This document shows, one piece after another, positions 15,689 to 24,349 of a stretch of DNA of 64,000 nucleotides (position 1 is its first letter; every line of letters starts with the position of its first letter). This DNA is from Penaeicola halotolerans (GTDB taxonomy: Bacteria > Bacteroidota > Bacteroidia > Cytophagales > Cyclobacteriaceae): the NCBI RefSeq assembly GCF_016464625.1, contig NZ_JAEAGO010000004.1:248001-312000 (forward strand), written 5' to 3'. A model generated the notes under the pieces. That model was not told the DNA's origin. It saw nothing but the letters and a program-made list of their open reading frames with translations, and made no database searches. A program made the position numbers and the translations under genes.

Positions 15689-17005
15689 TTAATATTTCTT
15701 TTTGATGATCTGAAGGACTTTCTCTACTTCATTTCTAATGGTACTCACGCTTACAGCAAACTGATTATTCATCAGGACAAAGGCATAGCGCTTACCTGAA
15801 TCTGCGATGAGGTAACCAGCTAAATTGTAGTTATTGCTAAAAGAACCACTTTTGGCAAAAATATAAGGAGTCTCAGCCCCAAAATTATTTTTGAGAGAGC
15901 CACTTACTCCGCCCTGTGCAAGTAGCTCAAATAACCTATCTTCGGGTACTTCTAGGTAGATTTTTTTCAAGACATGAAGTAAAGAAGCTGGAGTAAGCAG
16001 GTTATACCGACTTAGCCCAGAGCCATCTTTCCAGACTAGCGGACTAGGGGTATCTGTATATAATAGATTTGTGATATAGGCAATCGCATCATGGCTATTC
16101 ATATATCCAAGCTTTGCGTCACTGATTTGTAGTAATATTTGTTCAGCGATGAAATTATCACTCTCTTGAAGCATCTCCTGATAGAGTGAATCCATACGCA
16201 CACCCAATAAGATATTAGTAGTATCAGGTAATTGAGTTTTTTGATAAATCACTAGCTTCTGTAATGTATCGGCTAGCAGTTGAGCGGTAAGTACTCCAGA
16301 GGTGATAAATGGAATGGCTTGTTCTCTATAAAGTTGAAGGCTATCTGGGTTGTAATAAAAGGCATTTTGGTGAAAATCTCTCTCAATACGTTTTCCAGAA
16401 GTATTTCGTGTATTGAGCCATTGGTCCATATATTTGGATTGCGTAGCTGGTGTGGAGAAGTTAGGGTTTCTTTGGAAGTAAGCAAGATTGCCGTAGATCG
16501 GTAGGGGGCTTCTTTCCGCAGCAAATGCGTAAGAGTAGTCATCCCATGCCCAACCTGGGCCGTATCGCTCATCTTTAAAATTTTCTTCTGAATAGCTGAT
16601 AGGACCTTCATGTAGCTTTAAAAATTCGAAAGCACCTCCTTGGGCAGTTTTGGAATAGAGGAAACTAGGGTCTCCTGTGCCCCAAATATGTACAGTATCT
16701 CCAATATAGCTGTATCTCAATGCGATAGATTGAGCCGATAGTAGTTTTTCTCCGGCATAAAAAGTCAATAGCTTGGTAGTAGAGGCAGGGTTGAAATAGA
16801 TATTTGGATTGATTTCATGAATGATCTTCCCCTCTGAAAGATCCATGAGCATCAAGCAAGAGAGATGCTGGGTAAAAAAGCCATCTTTGGTATAAAGCCG
16901 CTTTAACTCCTTATCTCCTTTGATCCTATGCTGTGAACTAGCACAGCCACTCAGAAGCCAAGCAACTAACAAATAAACACTGATTTTGATTAGTGACTTG
17001 CTCAT
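15689..17005 (-). CDS. dacB: D-alanyl-D-alanine carboxypeptidase/endopeptidase, PBP4 type, lipoprotein
   Basis: A 438-residue peptidase S13 enzyme that trims or cuts peptidoglycan stem peptides. The active-site STTK is at residues 75-78, an SDN motif lies near 270, and KSG is at 385-387. The start has a lipobox (WLLSGCASS, Cys21), so it is probably a lipoprotein facing the periplasm. The ATG at 17005 begins one base after the stop of the M14 gene, which argues for this start over an in-frame one 13 codons upstream and for co-translation with the M14 peptidase. Confidence 0.85.
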   Translation of the reverse strand: MSKSLIKISVYLLVAWLLSGCASSQHRIKGDKELKRLYTKDGFFTQHLSCLMLMDLSEGKIIHEINPNIYFNPASTTKLLTFYAGEKLLSAQSIALRYSYIGDTVHIWGTGDPSFLYSKTAQGGAFEFLKLHEGPISYSEENFKDERYGPGWAWDDYSYAFAAERSPLPIYGNLAYFQRNPNFSTPATQSKYMDQWLNTRNTSGKRIERDFHQNAFYYNPDSLQLYREQAIPFITSGVLTAQLLADTLQKLVIYQKTQLPDTTNILLGVRMDSLYQEMLQESDNFIAEQILLQISDAKLGYMNSHDAIAYITNLLYTDTPSPLVWKDGSGLSRYNLLTPASLLHVLKKIYLEVPEDRLFELLAQGGVSGSLKNNFGAETPYIFAKSGSFSNNYNLAGYLIADSGKRYAFVLMNNQFAVSVSTIRNEVEKVLQIIKKKY

Positions 17006-17006
17006 A

Positions 17007-18401
17007 TTAGACGATATTATTTTTGTAGTAGGGTGGCAAATCACCCGTATTCAAATGTATCAAATATCCATTTACTACGGCATGGCTGATCTCTTTCCCA
17101 TCATGAAGTAGGAAGTTTGCAGGGCCTTCGAAATTTAGGGAAAAGTCGATCGATGTTTCAGCGCTTAGGATATTAATAGGCAAATGGTGGGAACCCCCTC
17201 GTCCTTCGTTCTCAACTTTTACTGCCAAATAGCCTTTTTTAACCAAGGATAAAGCCATCTCTGTAGACAACTCATGCAAATAGGCAATAGATTCAGGGTA
17301 GATACTGCCCCTGATTACCTCATAGCCACTAGCTTCAAATTCCTCATATCCAAAATAAGTGGAGAGATCACCTAAGTCAAATATCTGTCCAAAGGTGGTA
17401 AAGTCACGAGCCGATTCCACCTCGAGTCTTTTGATCCCGATATCTACAGAGATTTTTTTTCCTAAGTGATTCAAAGAAGCCTTTCTGATGATGAGATCTG
17501 CCAGTTTAAGGTCATTGTCAGGGATCGATTGATAGGACTCAGCATTTGCTTTTTGGAAGTTTTTACTGGCGATGCTGTTAAGTGCATGCAGAATAGCCAT
17601 AAAGTTGAGCTGGCGGATGTACTGCTTTTCAGGATCACCTTTATATCCACCAGATTCTATGAGTATAGTTCTAGTACCCCACTTTTGAAAATTGTCGCCA
17701 AAAGCTCTCGGCTCAAAGGTATCCTCATATTTTCCCACTTGTCCAGGGATGATTTCCTGTAGGAGCTCATTGATTTCTACAATGAGTTGCATGGCTTCTT
17801 TTCGCGAAGTATTTATACTCCTGCTCTCATCATAAGGTGGAGCGAGTACAGAGATAGTCGCTGGAGCAGGAGTGCCACTTACATTATAATATATCTGTTG
17901 GTCGTGAAGATTGAATCCCCAGTCTGCTTGGATTCTCTCTCTGATTTGCTTGAGTATTTGCGATTCAGGAGCTGCGCAAGTCAAAGCATCTCTATTGAGA
18001 TCTATGTCTAATGCATTTCTTCTCTTATACACTTCAACTCCGTCTGGATTGACCATAGGGAGAAAATGAAGCGTAGTTTGTGTCCGGAGTAGCTCTCTCG
18101 TCTCTTCAAATTCATCAGACAAACCATTCAGAAAATTGAATAAGTCAAACAGTGCCATAGTCGCTGTGCTTTCATTGCCATGCATCTGTGACCATAGAAA
18201 AATGCTCACTGGACCATCTCCAAAAGAGAGCAAATGAAGCGGTCTTCCTTGTACTGAGTGACCTACTGTTTTAACTTTTAGTACGCCCTTTGTACTATGA
18301 CGATCTATTAGTGGCTGTATATCCTTCTGTGAAAATCTCCGCTGATTTAGCGTAGGCTCTCTGTATTTTTGGTAGGCAGATAGTAGGGCAGATGTCATCA
18401 T
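17007..18401 (-). CDS. M14 family zinc carboxypeptidase
   Basis: A 464-residue protein with an M14 domain in the first 260 residues. Zinc ligands are His74 and Glu77 (MHGNES) and His166 (NLHDQ); the catalytic Glu is 249 (ILIESGG), and the NPDGVEVYKRRN and DLNRD strings are intact. About 200 further residues form a beta-rich C-terminal part I cannot name. No signal peptide is visible, so it is probably cytoplasmic, possibly acting on murein peptides as MpaA does. It is followed one base later by dacB, so both peptidases probably act in wall turnover. Confidence 0.85.
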   Translation of the reverse strand: MMTSALLSAYQKYREPTLNQRRFSQKDIQPLIDRHSTKGVLKVKTVGHSVQGRPLHLLSFGDGPVSIFLWSQMHGNESTATMALFDLFNFLNGLSDEFEETRELLRTQTTLHFLPMVNPDGVEVYKRRNALDIDLNRDALTCAAPESQILKQIRERIQADWGFNLHDQQIYYNVSGTPAPATISVLAPPYDESRSINTSRKEAMQLIVEINELLQEIIPGQVGKYEDTFEPRAFGDNFQKWGTRTILIESGGYKGDPEKQYIRQLNFMAILHALNSIASKNFQKANAESYQSIPDNDLKLADLIIRKASLNHLGKKISVDIGIKRLEVESARDFTTFGQIFDLGDLSTYFGYEEFEASGYEVIRGSIYPESIAYLHELSTEMALSLVKKGYLAVKVENEGRGGSHHLPINILSAETSIDFSLNFEGPANFLLHDGKEISHAVVNGYLIHLNTGDLPPYYKNNIV

Positions 18402-18472
18402 TAGTTAGCAGTCTGAGGATGAATTTAAAGATTCCTACGCAAATGACAAGCTAATGCTAAATGGATACTGCA

Positions 18473-18844
18473 TTACTTCCAAAACCCAAGAAAGATAAAG
18501 ATCCAACCAAGGATGAAGCCTACACCACCAATTGGAGTGATGGCTCCTAGGATTCGGATATTAGTGAGCGAAAGCGTGTACAAAGATCCTGAGAAAATCA
18601 CGATACCCATCACAAAGCTGATCGCAGCATAACTGAGGTATTTGCTGTCATGATCTCTCATCAGTAGTCCTACGAGGAGTAGGGCTAGTGCGTGATAAAA
18701 ATGATATTTCACGGCTGTTTCAAAAGTGTCAAGTCGACCATTTTCCGTGAGTGTCGCTTCAAGTGCATGCGCACCAAAGGCTCCTATGGATACTGCTAAA
18801 AAACCTAGAATGGCGGCTATTTTGATGACAAGGGCTTGTTGCAT
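18473..18844 (-). CDS. DUF423 family small membrane protein
   Basis: A 123-residue protein with four transmembrane helices. The N-terminal string GFLAVSIGAFGAHALE and the C-terminal ITPIGGVGFILGWIFIFLG are the family signature (YgdD/YwdK-like, DUF423). Function is unknown. The ATG at 18844 is used because an upstream in-frame start would overlap yggS. It starts 7 bases after the yggS stop, so the two are probably one transcript. Confidence 0.88.
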   Translation of the reverse strand: MQQALVIKIAAILGFLAVSIGAFGAHALEATLTENGRLDTFETAVKYHFYHALALLLVGLLMRDHDSKYLSYAAISFVMGIVIFSGSLYTLSLTNIRILGAITPIGGVGFILGWIFIFLGFWK

Positions 18845-18851
18845 AATGATA

Positions 18852-19526
18852 TTATTGATAGTTTCTAGCACCAAATATAGCACTTCCTACTCTGACCATC
18901 GTGCTGCCTTCCTCGATGGCTAATAGATAGTCTCCACTCATCCCCATTGATATCTCTTCAATGCGCATATTATCTGGTAGGGATTTTTCTTTAAGGGATT
19001 CAGCAAAATTTTTAAGTGACTTAAACTCTGCTCTTATGGTCGCTTCATTATCAGTATTGGTAGCCATGCCCATTAGACCCATGATTTCCACATGTTTGCA
19101 GTTAGCGATATCACCATTTTGGATGGCTTCTAGTATTTCAGATTCATCGAGTCCAAACTTACTTTCTTCTTTGGCAATAAAGACTTGAAGGAGCACTTTG
19201 ATCTTACGATTGACTTTTTCAGCTTGTTTATCGATCTCTTGGAGTAGCTTCAGGCTGTCTACAGAGTGAATCAGATAGACAAAAGGGGCGATATATTTCA
19301 CCTTGTTGCGCTGTAAGTGACCGATCATGTGCCAGCGGATATCTTTTGGAAGCTCTTCGGCTTTGGCAGTGAGTTCTTGGACTTTATTTTCCCCAAAATC
19401 CCGAATACCAGCTTCGTAGGCTTCTAGAAGTACTTCATTGGGTTTGGTTTTGCTCACTGCGATCAAGAGACAATTTGAGTGAACAATTGATTTTTTGATC
19501 TTTTCTAAGTTATCTTTAATTGACAT
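18852..19526 (-). CDS. YggS family PLP homeostasis protein
   Basis: A 224-residue alanine-racemase-fold protein that binds pyridoxal phosphate and keeps free PLP and amino/keto acid pools in balance. LLIAVSKTKP near the start holds the PLP-binding lysine. IRDFGENKVQEL, IRWHMIGHLQRNKVK and SMGMSGDYLLAIEEGSTMVRVGSAIFG are all family hallmarks. Length is normal. It is divergent from the GH3 gene with a 95-bp gap and is followed by DUF423. Confidence 0.93.
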   Translation of the reverse strand: MSIKDNLEKIKKSIVHSNCLLIAVSKTKPNEVLLEAYEAGIRDFGENKVQELTAKAEELPKDIRWHMIGHLQRNKVKYIAPFVYLIHSVDSLKLLQEIDKQAEKVNRKIKVLLQVFIAKEESKFGLDESEILEAIQNGDIANCKHVEIMGLMGMATNTDNEATIRAEFKSLKNFAESLKEKSLPDNMRIEEISMGMSGDYLLAIEEGSTMVRVGSAIFGARNYQ

Positions 19527-19621
19527 GCTTAAATTTACTTCAAATAATGAGCTTTGCCATTGTGTAACACAAAATGAATGGCATCTTGTTCAATGAATTT
19601 TTTAATTAAAAAGAAAAGAAA

Positions 19622-21166
19622 ATGGCAATTTTAGGTACCCTGCTCAAGAAAGGCATCAGATTAAGAGAGTCTCTGGAACAAGAATACTCTTCACCATTTG
19701 ATCTACAAAAGCAGGAATTAAGAAAGCTTTTGATCACTACAGCAAAAACGCAGATCGCTCAAAAATACGGGTTTAAAAATGTCTTAGTTGACATGAAAAA
19801 CAGACAAGACCCTACACTTTTTTATCAAACATATAAGTCTAGCTTGCCGATCTACAACTACAATAAGATCTACGAGGAGTGGTGGCACAAGCTCAAAGAG
19901 GGTCAAAAAAACGTCACTTGGAGAGGCAGCACTAAATATTTTGCCTTGAGTTCTGGGACTTCTGAGGCAGCTTCTAAATACATCCCCGTGACCAAGGATA
20001 TGATCAGAGCTATTCGTAAAACTGGTGTGCGACAAATTCTAAGCTTATCTAAATACAACTTCCCTCCAGAGACCTTTACCAAAGGAATCCTGATGTTGGG
20101 AGGAAGTACAGATTTGACATTCAACGGAACCTACTTCGAAGGAGATTTGAGTGGCATCACAGCCAGTCAGATTCCAGTTTGGTTTCAGCGCTTCTACAAG
20201 CCCGGGCAAAAGATTGCAAAAAATAGAAACTGGGGAGATAAGTTAGATCAAATCGTTGAAGTAGCCCCTTCTTGGGACATTGGGATCATCGTAGGTGTAC
20301 CTGCTTGGCTTCAGATCTTGATGGAAAAGATCATCGAACGCTATCAAGTAGCTACTATCCATGATATTTGGCCCAACTTGCGCATTTTCGTGCATGGTGG
20401 GGTTTCTTTTGAGCCTTACAAAAAAGGCTTTGAAAAGCTGCTAAAACATCCGCTGACTTATATAGAGACCTATTTAGCTTCAGAAGGCTTCTTGGCTTTT
20501 CAAGCTTTACCAGATCGCAAGTCAATGCGTTTGGTACTCAATAATGGTATTTTCTATGAGTTTGTACCTTTCAATGATCACAATTTTGACCAAAATGGAG
20601 ACTTGACCGCTGATCCAGAGACACTGATGATTCATGAGGTAGAGGAAGGTAAAGAGTATGCGCTTTTGATCAGTACTTGCTCTGGAGCTTGGAGATACAT
20701 GATCGGAGATGTGGTCAAGATCGTCTCTAAGGAAGAGAGTGAGATCATCATTACTGGTAGGACCAAGCACTTCCTGAGTTTGTGTGGAGAGCACCTTTCA
20801 GTGGACAATATGAATAAAGCCATAGAGCTGGTCGCAGAAGAGTTAAATGTTCATATCAAGGAATTTACTGTAGCTGGAGTGCCATTTGACAACCTCTTTG
20901 GGCATCAGTGGTACATCGGTATAGATGACCCAGTAGAAGAGCAAGCAGTTGCTATGCTCTTGGATCAAAAGCTAAAAGAACTTAATGATGACTATGCAGT
21001 AGAACGCAATCATGCCCTTAAAAACATCATGGTCAAAGTACTTCCAAGTCAGACTTTCATCGATTGGATGCGTGTGAGAGGCAAAGAGGGTGGGCAAAAT
21101 AAGTTTCCTAGAGTACTCAAAGGAGTGACTCTAGAGAGTTGGCAGTCATTTTTAGGAAAGCAATAG
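19622..21166 (+). CDS. GH3-like acyl-adenylate/amino-acid conjugating enzyme family protein
   Basis: A 514-residue protein of the GH3 (auxin-responsive promoter) family, ANL-superfamily enzymes that in plants adenylate an acyl acid and join it to an amino acid. The ATP-binding segment TKYFALSSGTSEAASKYIP (about residue 104), a FVHGGVSFEPYKKGF segment (about 258), TYLASEGF (about 283), and WRYMIGDVVKI then ITGRTKHFLSLCGEHLS (about 360-395) are all present. The bacterial substrate is unknown. The next gene, a LysE-type exporter, starts six bases after the stop, suggesting conjugation and export may be linked. Confidence 0.85.
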   Translation: MAILGTLLKKGIRLRESLEQEYSSPFDLQKQELRKLLITTAKTQIAQKYGFKNVLVDMKNRQDPTLFYQTYKSSLPIYNYNKIYEEWWHKLKEGQKNVTWRGSTKYFALSSGTSEAASKYIPVTKDMIRAIRKTGVRQILSLSKYNFPPETFTKGILMLGGSTDLTFNGTYFEGDLSGITASQIPVWFQRFYKPGQKIAKNRNWGDKLDQIVEVAPSWDIGIIVGVPAWLQILMEKIIERYQVATIHDIWPNLRIFVHGGVSFEPYKKGFEKLLKHPLTYIETYLASEGFLAFQALPDRKSMRLVLNNGIFYEFVPFNDHNFDQNGDLTADPETLMIHEVEEGKEYALLISTCSGAWRYMIGDVVKIVSKEESEIIITGRTKHFLSLCGEHLSVDNMNKAIELVAEELNVHIKEFTVAGVPFDNLFGHQWYIGIDDPVEEQAVAMLLDQKLKELNDDYAVERNHALKNIMVKVLPSQTFIDWMRVRGKEGGQNKFPRVLKGVTLESWQSFLGKQ

Positions 21167-21171
21167 TAAGC

Positions 21172-21804
21172 ATGCAAGCACTCTATGAAGGGATCGGTAT
21201 GGGACTTTTACTGTCTGTTTTTTTAGGGCCAGTTTTTTTCTCACTGATTCAAAATAGTATCCAAAATGGCTTTAGAAGTGGTCTTTTCATGGCTTTCGGG
21301 ATATTTACTAGCGACACCTTATATGTATTGGTGACTTATCTGGGTCTTTCTCAGTTTTTTGAAAACGATCTTTTTAATGTCATACTAGGATATGCTGGTG
21401 GAGGAATCCTGCTTGTTTTTGGCCTGATTAGTTTATTGAAGCCCGTTAGTCCTACTGTGAGACCAAAAGAGCTTCAGGTGAAGAATAAGCGACTAAAAAA
21501 CTTTTTAAAAGGATTTATGCTCAATGGAATCAATCCATTTGTGCTGCTATTTTGGATTAGTATGGCGAGTTTGGTACATGTCAAGTCGCATTTTACAGCT
21601 TCAGATGTATTTGTATTTTTTGCAGCGATCTTGGTAGTAGTCTTGCTGACAGATATTTTGAAAGCTTATTTGGCCAAACTACTTAGGAGCTATGTCACCC
21701 CTAGATTGATGGGGATTTTAAACAGAGTAGTAGCTATCGTGTTATTGATATTTAGTATCAGACTTTTCTACTTTGCTTATGAATCTCAAAAACTCCTTCT
21801 TTAA
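21172..21804 (+). CDS. LysE/RhtB family amino-acid exporter
   Basis: A 210-residue inner-membrane protein with six hydrophobic segments. The N-terminal GIGMGLLLSVFLGPVFFSLIQNSIQNGFRSG carries the family GPxFFxLIQxxIxxGxRxG pattern, and NGINPFVLLFWISM in the middle is also typical. The family exports amino acids and small derivatives. The ATG at 21172 is chosen since an earlier in-frame start would overlap GH3. Its end overlaps the DUF6992 gene by 26 nt. Confidence 0.85.
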   Translation: MQALYEGIGMGLLLSVFLGPVFFSLIQNSIQNGFRSGLFMAFGIFTSDTLYVLVTYLGLSQFFENDLFNVILGYAGGGILLVFGLISLLKPVSPTVRPKELQVKNKRLKNFLKGFMLNGINPFVLLFWISMASLVHVKSHFTASDVFVFFAAILVVVLLTDILKAYLAKLLRSYVTPRLMGILNRVVAIVLLIFSIRLFYFAYESQKLLL

Positions 21805-22408
21805 TACCTCTATTGTTTTCGTAGTTTGTATGATGATGTTTTGTCTAGTTTTCCCCATAGAGGCACTAGCGCAACAGTCAGCGGAGCTTATTGAACTGAA
21901 TGCTAATCGTAACAATATCTCTCAGAAGGGAATGTTTGTACTTGGATCATGGGCTGTCGGTAACATCGCATACAGTGGTGTCATGGCAAGTAGGACAAAC
22001 GGAAGAGACCGTTATTTCCATCAGATGAACGTTTACTGGAACTTGGTCAATACTGCCATTGCTGGTTTTGGCTATTATGGAAGCGTGACAGCTGCTAATG
22101 ATTTAGGTCTTTATGAGACAAGCAAGGAGCACTTTCAGATTCAAAAGATCCTTTTACTCAATGCTGGTTTGGACTTAGCTTATGTGGCGGGAGGATTTTA
22201 TATGAAGGAGCGTGCAAATAGACCAAATGTCAACCAAGAGCGTCTCAGAGGATTTGGTGATTCACTGATCCTTCAAGGGGGCTTTTTATTTGTGTTTGAT
22301 GTGATTCTTTACACGATCCATACTGGACAAAACGATGCTTTGAAATCCATCATGAGCAATGTCAGTGTACAAGCACAAGGCCTCACACTAAACATTCCGA
22401 TTTACTAA
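21779..22408 (+). CDS. DUF6992-like membrane protein
   Basis: A 209-residue protein with a signal peptide or first membrane helix (about 8-30, ending EALAQ). The ISQKGMFVLGSWAVGNIAYSG segment and later helices (NTAIAGFGYYGSV, KILLLNAGLDLAYVAGGFY, LILQGGFLFVFDVILY) suggest four membrane segments in total. It resembles Bacteroidota DUF6992 proteins; function unknown. The ATG lies inside the end of the LysE gene (26-nt overlap, different frame), so translation is probably coupled. It meets batA tail to tail with a 4-nt overlap. Confidence 0.65.
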   Translation: MNLKNSFFNTSIVFVVCMMMFCLVFPIEALAQQSAELIELNANRNNISQKGMFVLGSWAVGNIAYSGVMASRTNGRDRYFHQMNVYWNLVNTAIAGFGYYGSVTAANDLGLYETSKEHFQIQKILLLNAGLDLAYVAGGFYMKERANRPNVNQERLRGFGDSLILQGGFLFVFDVILYTIHTGQNDALKSIMSNVSVQAQGLTLNIPIY

Positions 22409-23463
22409 TCGATCAAGAAGTTGTTTAGAAAGCTAGCTCTCAATAAGAGATAAAGTCCAAGAAATAAAGCTGACCAATACAGATAGTATCTATAAAAATC
22501 TTTGGTGTCTTTATACCTGCTTTCTTTAATCTCTACTTTTTCAAAGGCATCGATTTCATCAAAAATCTTTTGAAGGGCAGTATTGTTAGACGCTCGGTAA
22601 AACTGTCCACCGCCTATTTGAGCGATTTTGCGCAGGGTAGTCTCGTCTAATGAATTCTCTATAAACTGCTGTCTGCCAAAGATATCTGTTCCAAAGGGTA
22701 CTCTTCCTTCTTTGCCTATAGCGATTGTGTAGATCTTGATATTATAAGCAGCCGCTAGTTCAGCCGCTACGATTGGTTCTATATTTCCTGCCGTATTGTC
22801 CCCGTCACTGAGTAGGATCATGACTTTACTTTTTGAGTCTGACTCCCTCATCCTATTGGTAGCTACTGCTAGTGCGCTACCGATAGCCGTTCCTCTGTTA
22901 TCAATCATACGATAATCTATCGTCTCTATGAGATCCTTGAGGAGTTTGTAGTCAGTCGTAAGAGGAGCAAGTGAAAAGGCATCTCCAGAAAAAACCACAA
23001 TCCCTATTCGGTCTTGAAATCTCCCTGAGATAAAATCCAATGCGGTACTTTTGGCGGCTTCCAGTCTGTTTGGTCTGAAATCCTCAATAAGCATAGACTC
23101 TGAGATATCTGCTACTAGCATGATATCGATACCCTCAGTCCATCTATCTACACGTTCGTTAGTTTTCTGAGGCCGTGCTAGTGCGATGATGAGCAGAGCA
23201 ACTGTAGCTGCTAGCATACTTGCTGGTACCCACCTCAACAAAGTGAGCCAGTCTTGTTTAAAAGACTTTTTGGGAAGAGACAAGCTGAGTGCATTATTTC
23301 TTAATCGACTGATAAACCACTTGATCAGTAAAATAAGCGGGACGATCCACAGCAGTTGTAGGTAGATAGGATTTTCCCATTCAAAGTTTCTCAGCGTACT
23401 TGGATCAAACCAAGTCAGCGAAAACCAGTCGGCACTAGTATCAAACAGACTTTCTTCCACCAT
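22405..23463 (-). CDS. BatA-type VWA domain membrane protein
   Basis: A 352-residue protein. Two membrane helices lie near residues 32-48 and 80-95, then a von Willebrand A domain at about 105-310 with an intact MIDAS (DISES at about 119, T in GTAIGSAL, D in LLSDGDNTAG), and a last helix at 330-348. This is the Aerotolerance/BatA layout (Bacteroides aerotolerance operon). It is the third gene of DUF58, BatD-like, BatA and overlaps the preceding gene by 23 nt. The usual BatB paralogue does not follow. Confidence 0.85.
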   Translation of the reverse strand: MVEESLFDTSADWFSLTWFDPSTLRNFEWENPIYLQLLWIVPLILLIKWFISRLRNNALSLSLPKKSFKQDWLTLLRWVPASMLAATVALLIIALARPQKTNERVDRWTEGIDIMLVADISESMLIEDFRPNRLEAAKSTALDFISGRFQDRIGIVVFSGDAFSLAPLTTDYKLLKDLIETIDYRMIDNRGTAIGSALAVATNRMRESDSKSKVMILLSDGDNTAGNIEPIVAAELAAAYNIKIYTIAIGKEGRVPFGTDIFGRQQFIENSLDETTLRKIAQIGGGQFYRASNNTALQKIFDEIDAFEKVEIKESRYKDTKDFYRYYLYWSALFLGLYLLLRASFLNNFLID

Positions 23464-24349
23464 CTCTTAGTGCTTTTATTTTATGCAAATATAAATCCTG
23501 ACTGAAATCAGCCAAGAAGTCTAGACTTTCTAGCAATGGGGTAGGATCTGTGATACCTCCATAGATACATCTGTCGTACGTTTGAAGACAGCGAGCTAGT
23601 GTTTGGTTGTCATGTATTTGTAAGATTTCTTTTGTGGTTTTCTGCTCATAGTCTTGGTCATTTACACGCTTCATCAACATCTTCCAAGTTTGAAGCAGAC
23701 GCAGTGTACCACTTTCTGGGGATTGCTCTATCCAGATAGGTGCTTCTTGCATTTGTTTTTCGAAGTTCTTGTAAGCTTTTTGGAGTCTCCAGATTTTGTA
23801 GCGTGTCTTGAGACCTTTGCCAAATATGAGGAGTAAAGTAATGACAATGACCAACAAAGCGATCAGCCCAGCAATAAAGTAAGGATAATTAAATTCCTTT
23901 TTGACGTTTTGATAGTATGCGGATTCTTTAAGATTCAGTGAATCAGGTAATACGGAGATTTGTGTGACTAAACTGATCTGATCATCGCCTGCAAAGTGAT
24001 AAATGCTGTCTGCCTTGACTAACTGAAATACTGGTAGAGATAGTGACTGTATGGAGTCTAGTTCGTAAGTGGCCAGATAGTATATCGCACTATCTCTGCT
24101 GTATTTTTCATCTGATCGCGTAGGGAAACTGCGCTTTTCTAATAGCTCAAATGGACTGAAATCATACAAGCTATCAGGAAAGAGTACTTGCCAAGTGCGC
24201 GGATATTTGGCCGTCAAGGTGTAGGGGATTTTTTCACCTAGCATCGCCTGCTCTGTATCAAAGTATCCTTTGACTTCAATGTCTTGAGACTGACCATAGC
24301 CAAAGCTACTTAGTGAGATCAAAAGTATGATTAAGCTGTATTTAAGCAC
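23441..24349 (-). CDS. BatD-like membrane protein of the Bat operon
   Basis: A 302-residue protein: signal peptide (VLKYSLIILLISLSSFGYGQ), a periplasmic beta-rich part to about 190 beginning DIEVKGYFDTEQAMLGEKIPY as in oxygen-tolerance (BatD) proteins, one transmembrane helix (YFIAGLIALLVIVITLLLIF) and a cytoplasmic helical tail of about 90 residues. The GTG start at 24349 overlaps the DUF58 stop (GTGCTTAA). An upstream in-frame ATG would push translation deep into DUF58 and spoil the signal peptide, so the GTG is preferred. Confidence 0.7.
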   Translation of the reverse strand: MLKYSLIILLISLSSFGYGQSQDIEVKGYFDTEQAMLGEKIPYTLTAKYPRTWQVLFPDSLYDFSPFELLEKRSFPTRSDEKYSRDSAIYYLATYELDSIQSLSLPVFQLVKADSIYHFAGDDQISLVTQISVLPDSLNLKESAYYQNVKKEFNYPYFIAGLIALLVIVITLLLIFGKGLKTRYKIWRLQKAYKNFEKQMQEAPIWIEQSPESGTLRLLQTWKMLMKRVNDQDYEQKTTKEILQIHDNQTLARCLQTYDRCIYGGITDPTPLLESLDFLADFSQDLYLHKIKALRDGGRKSV

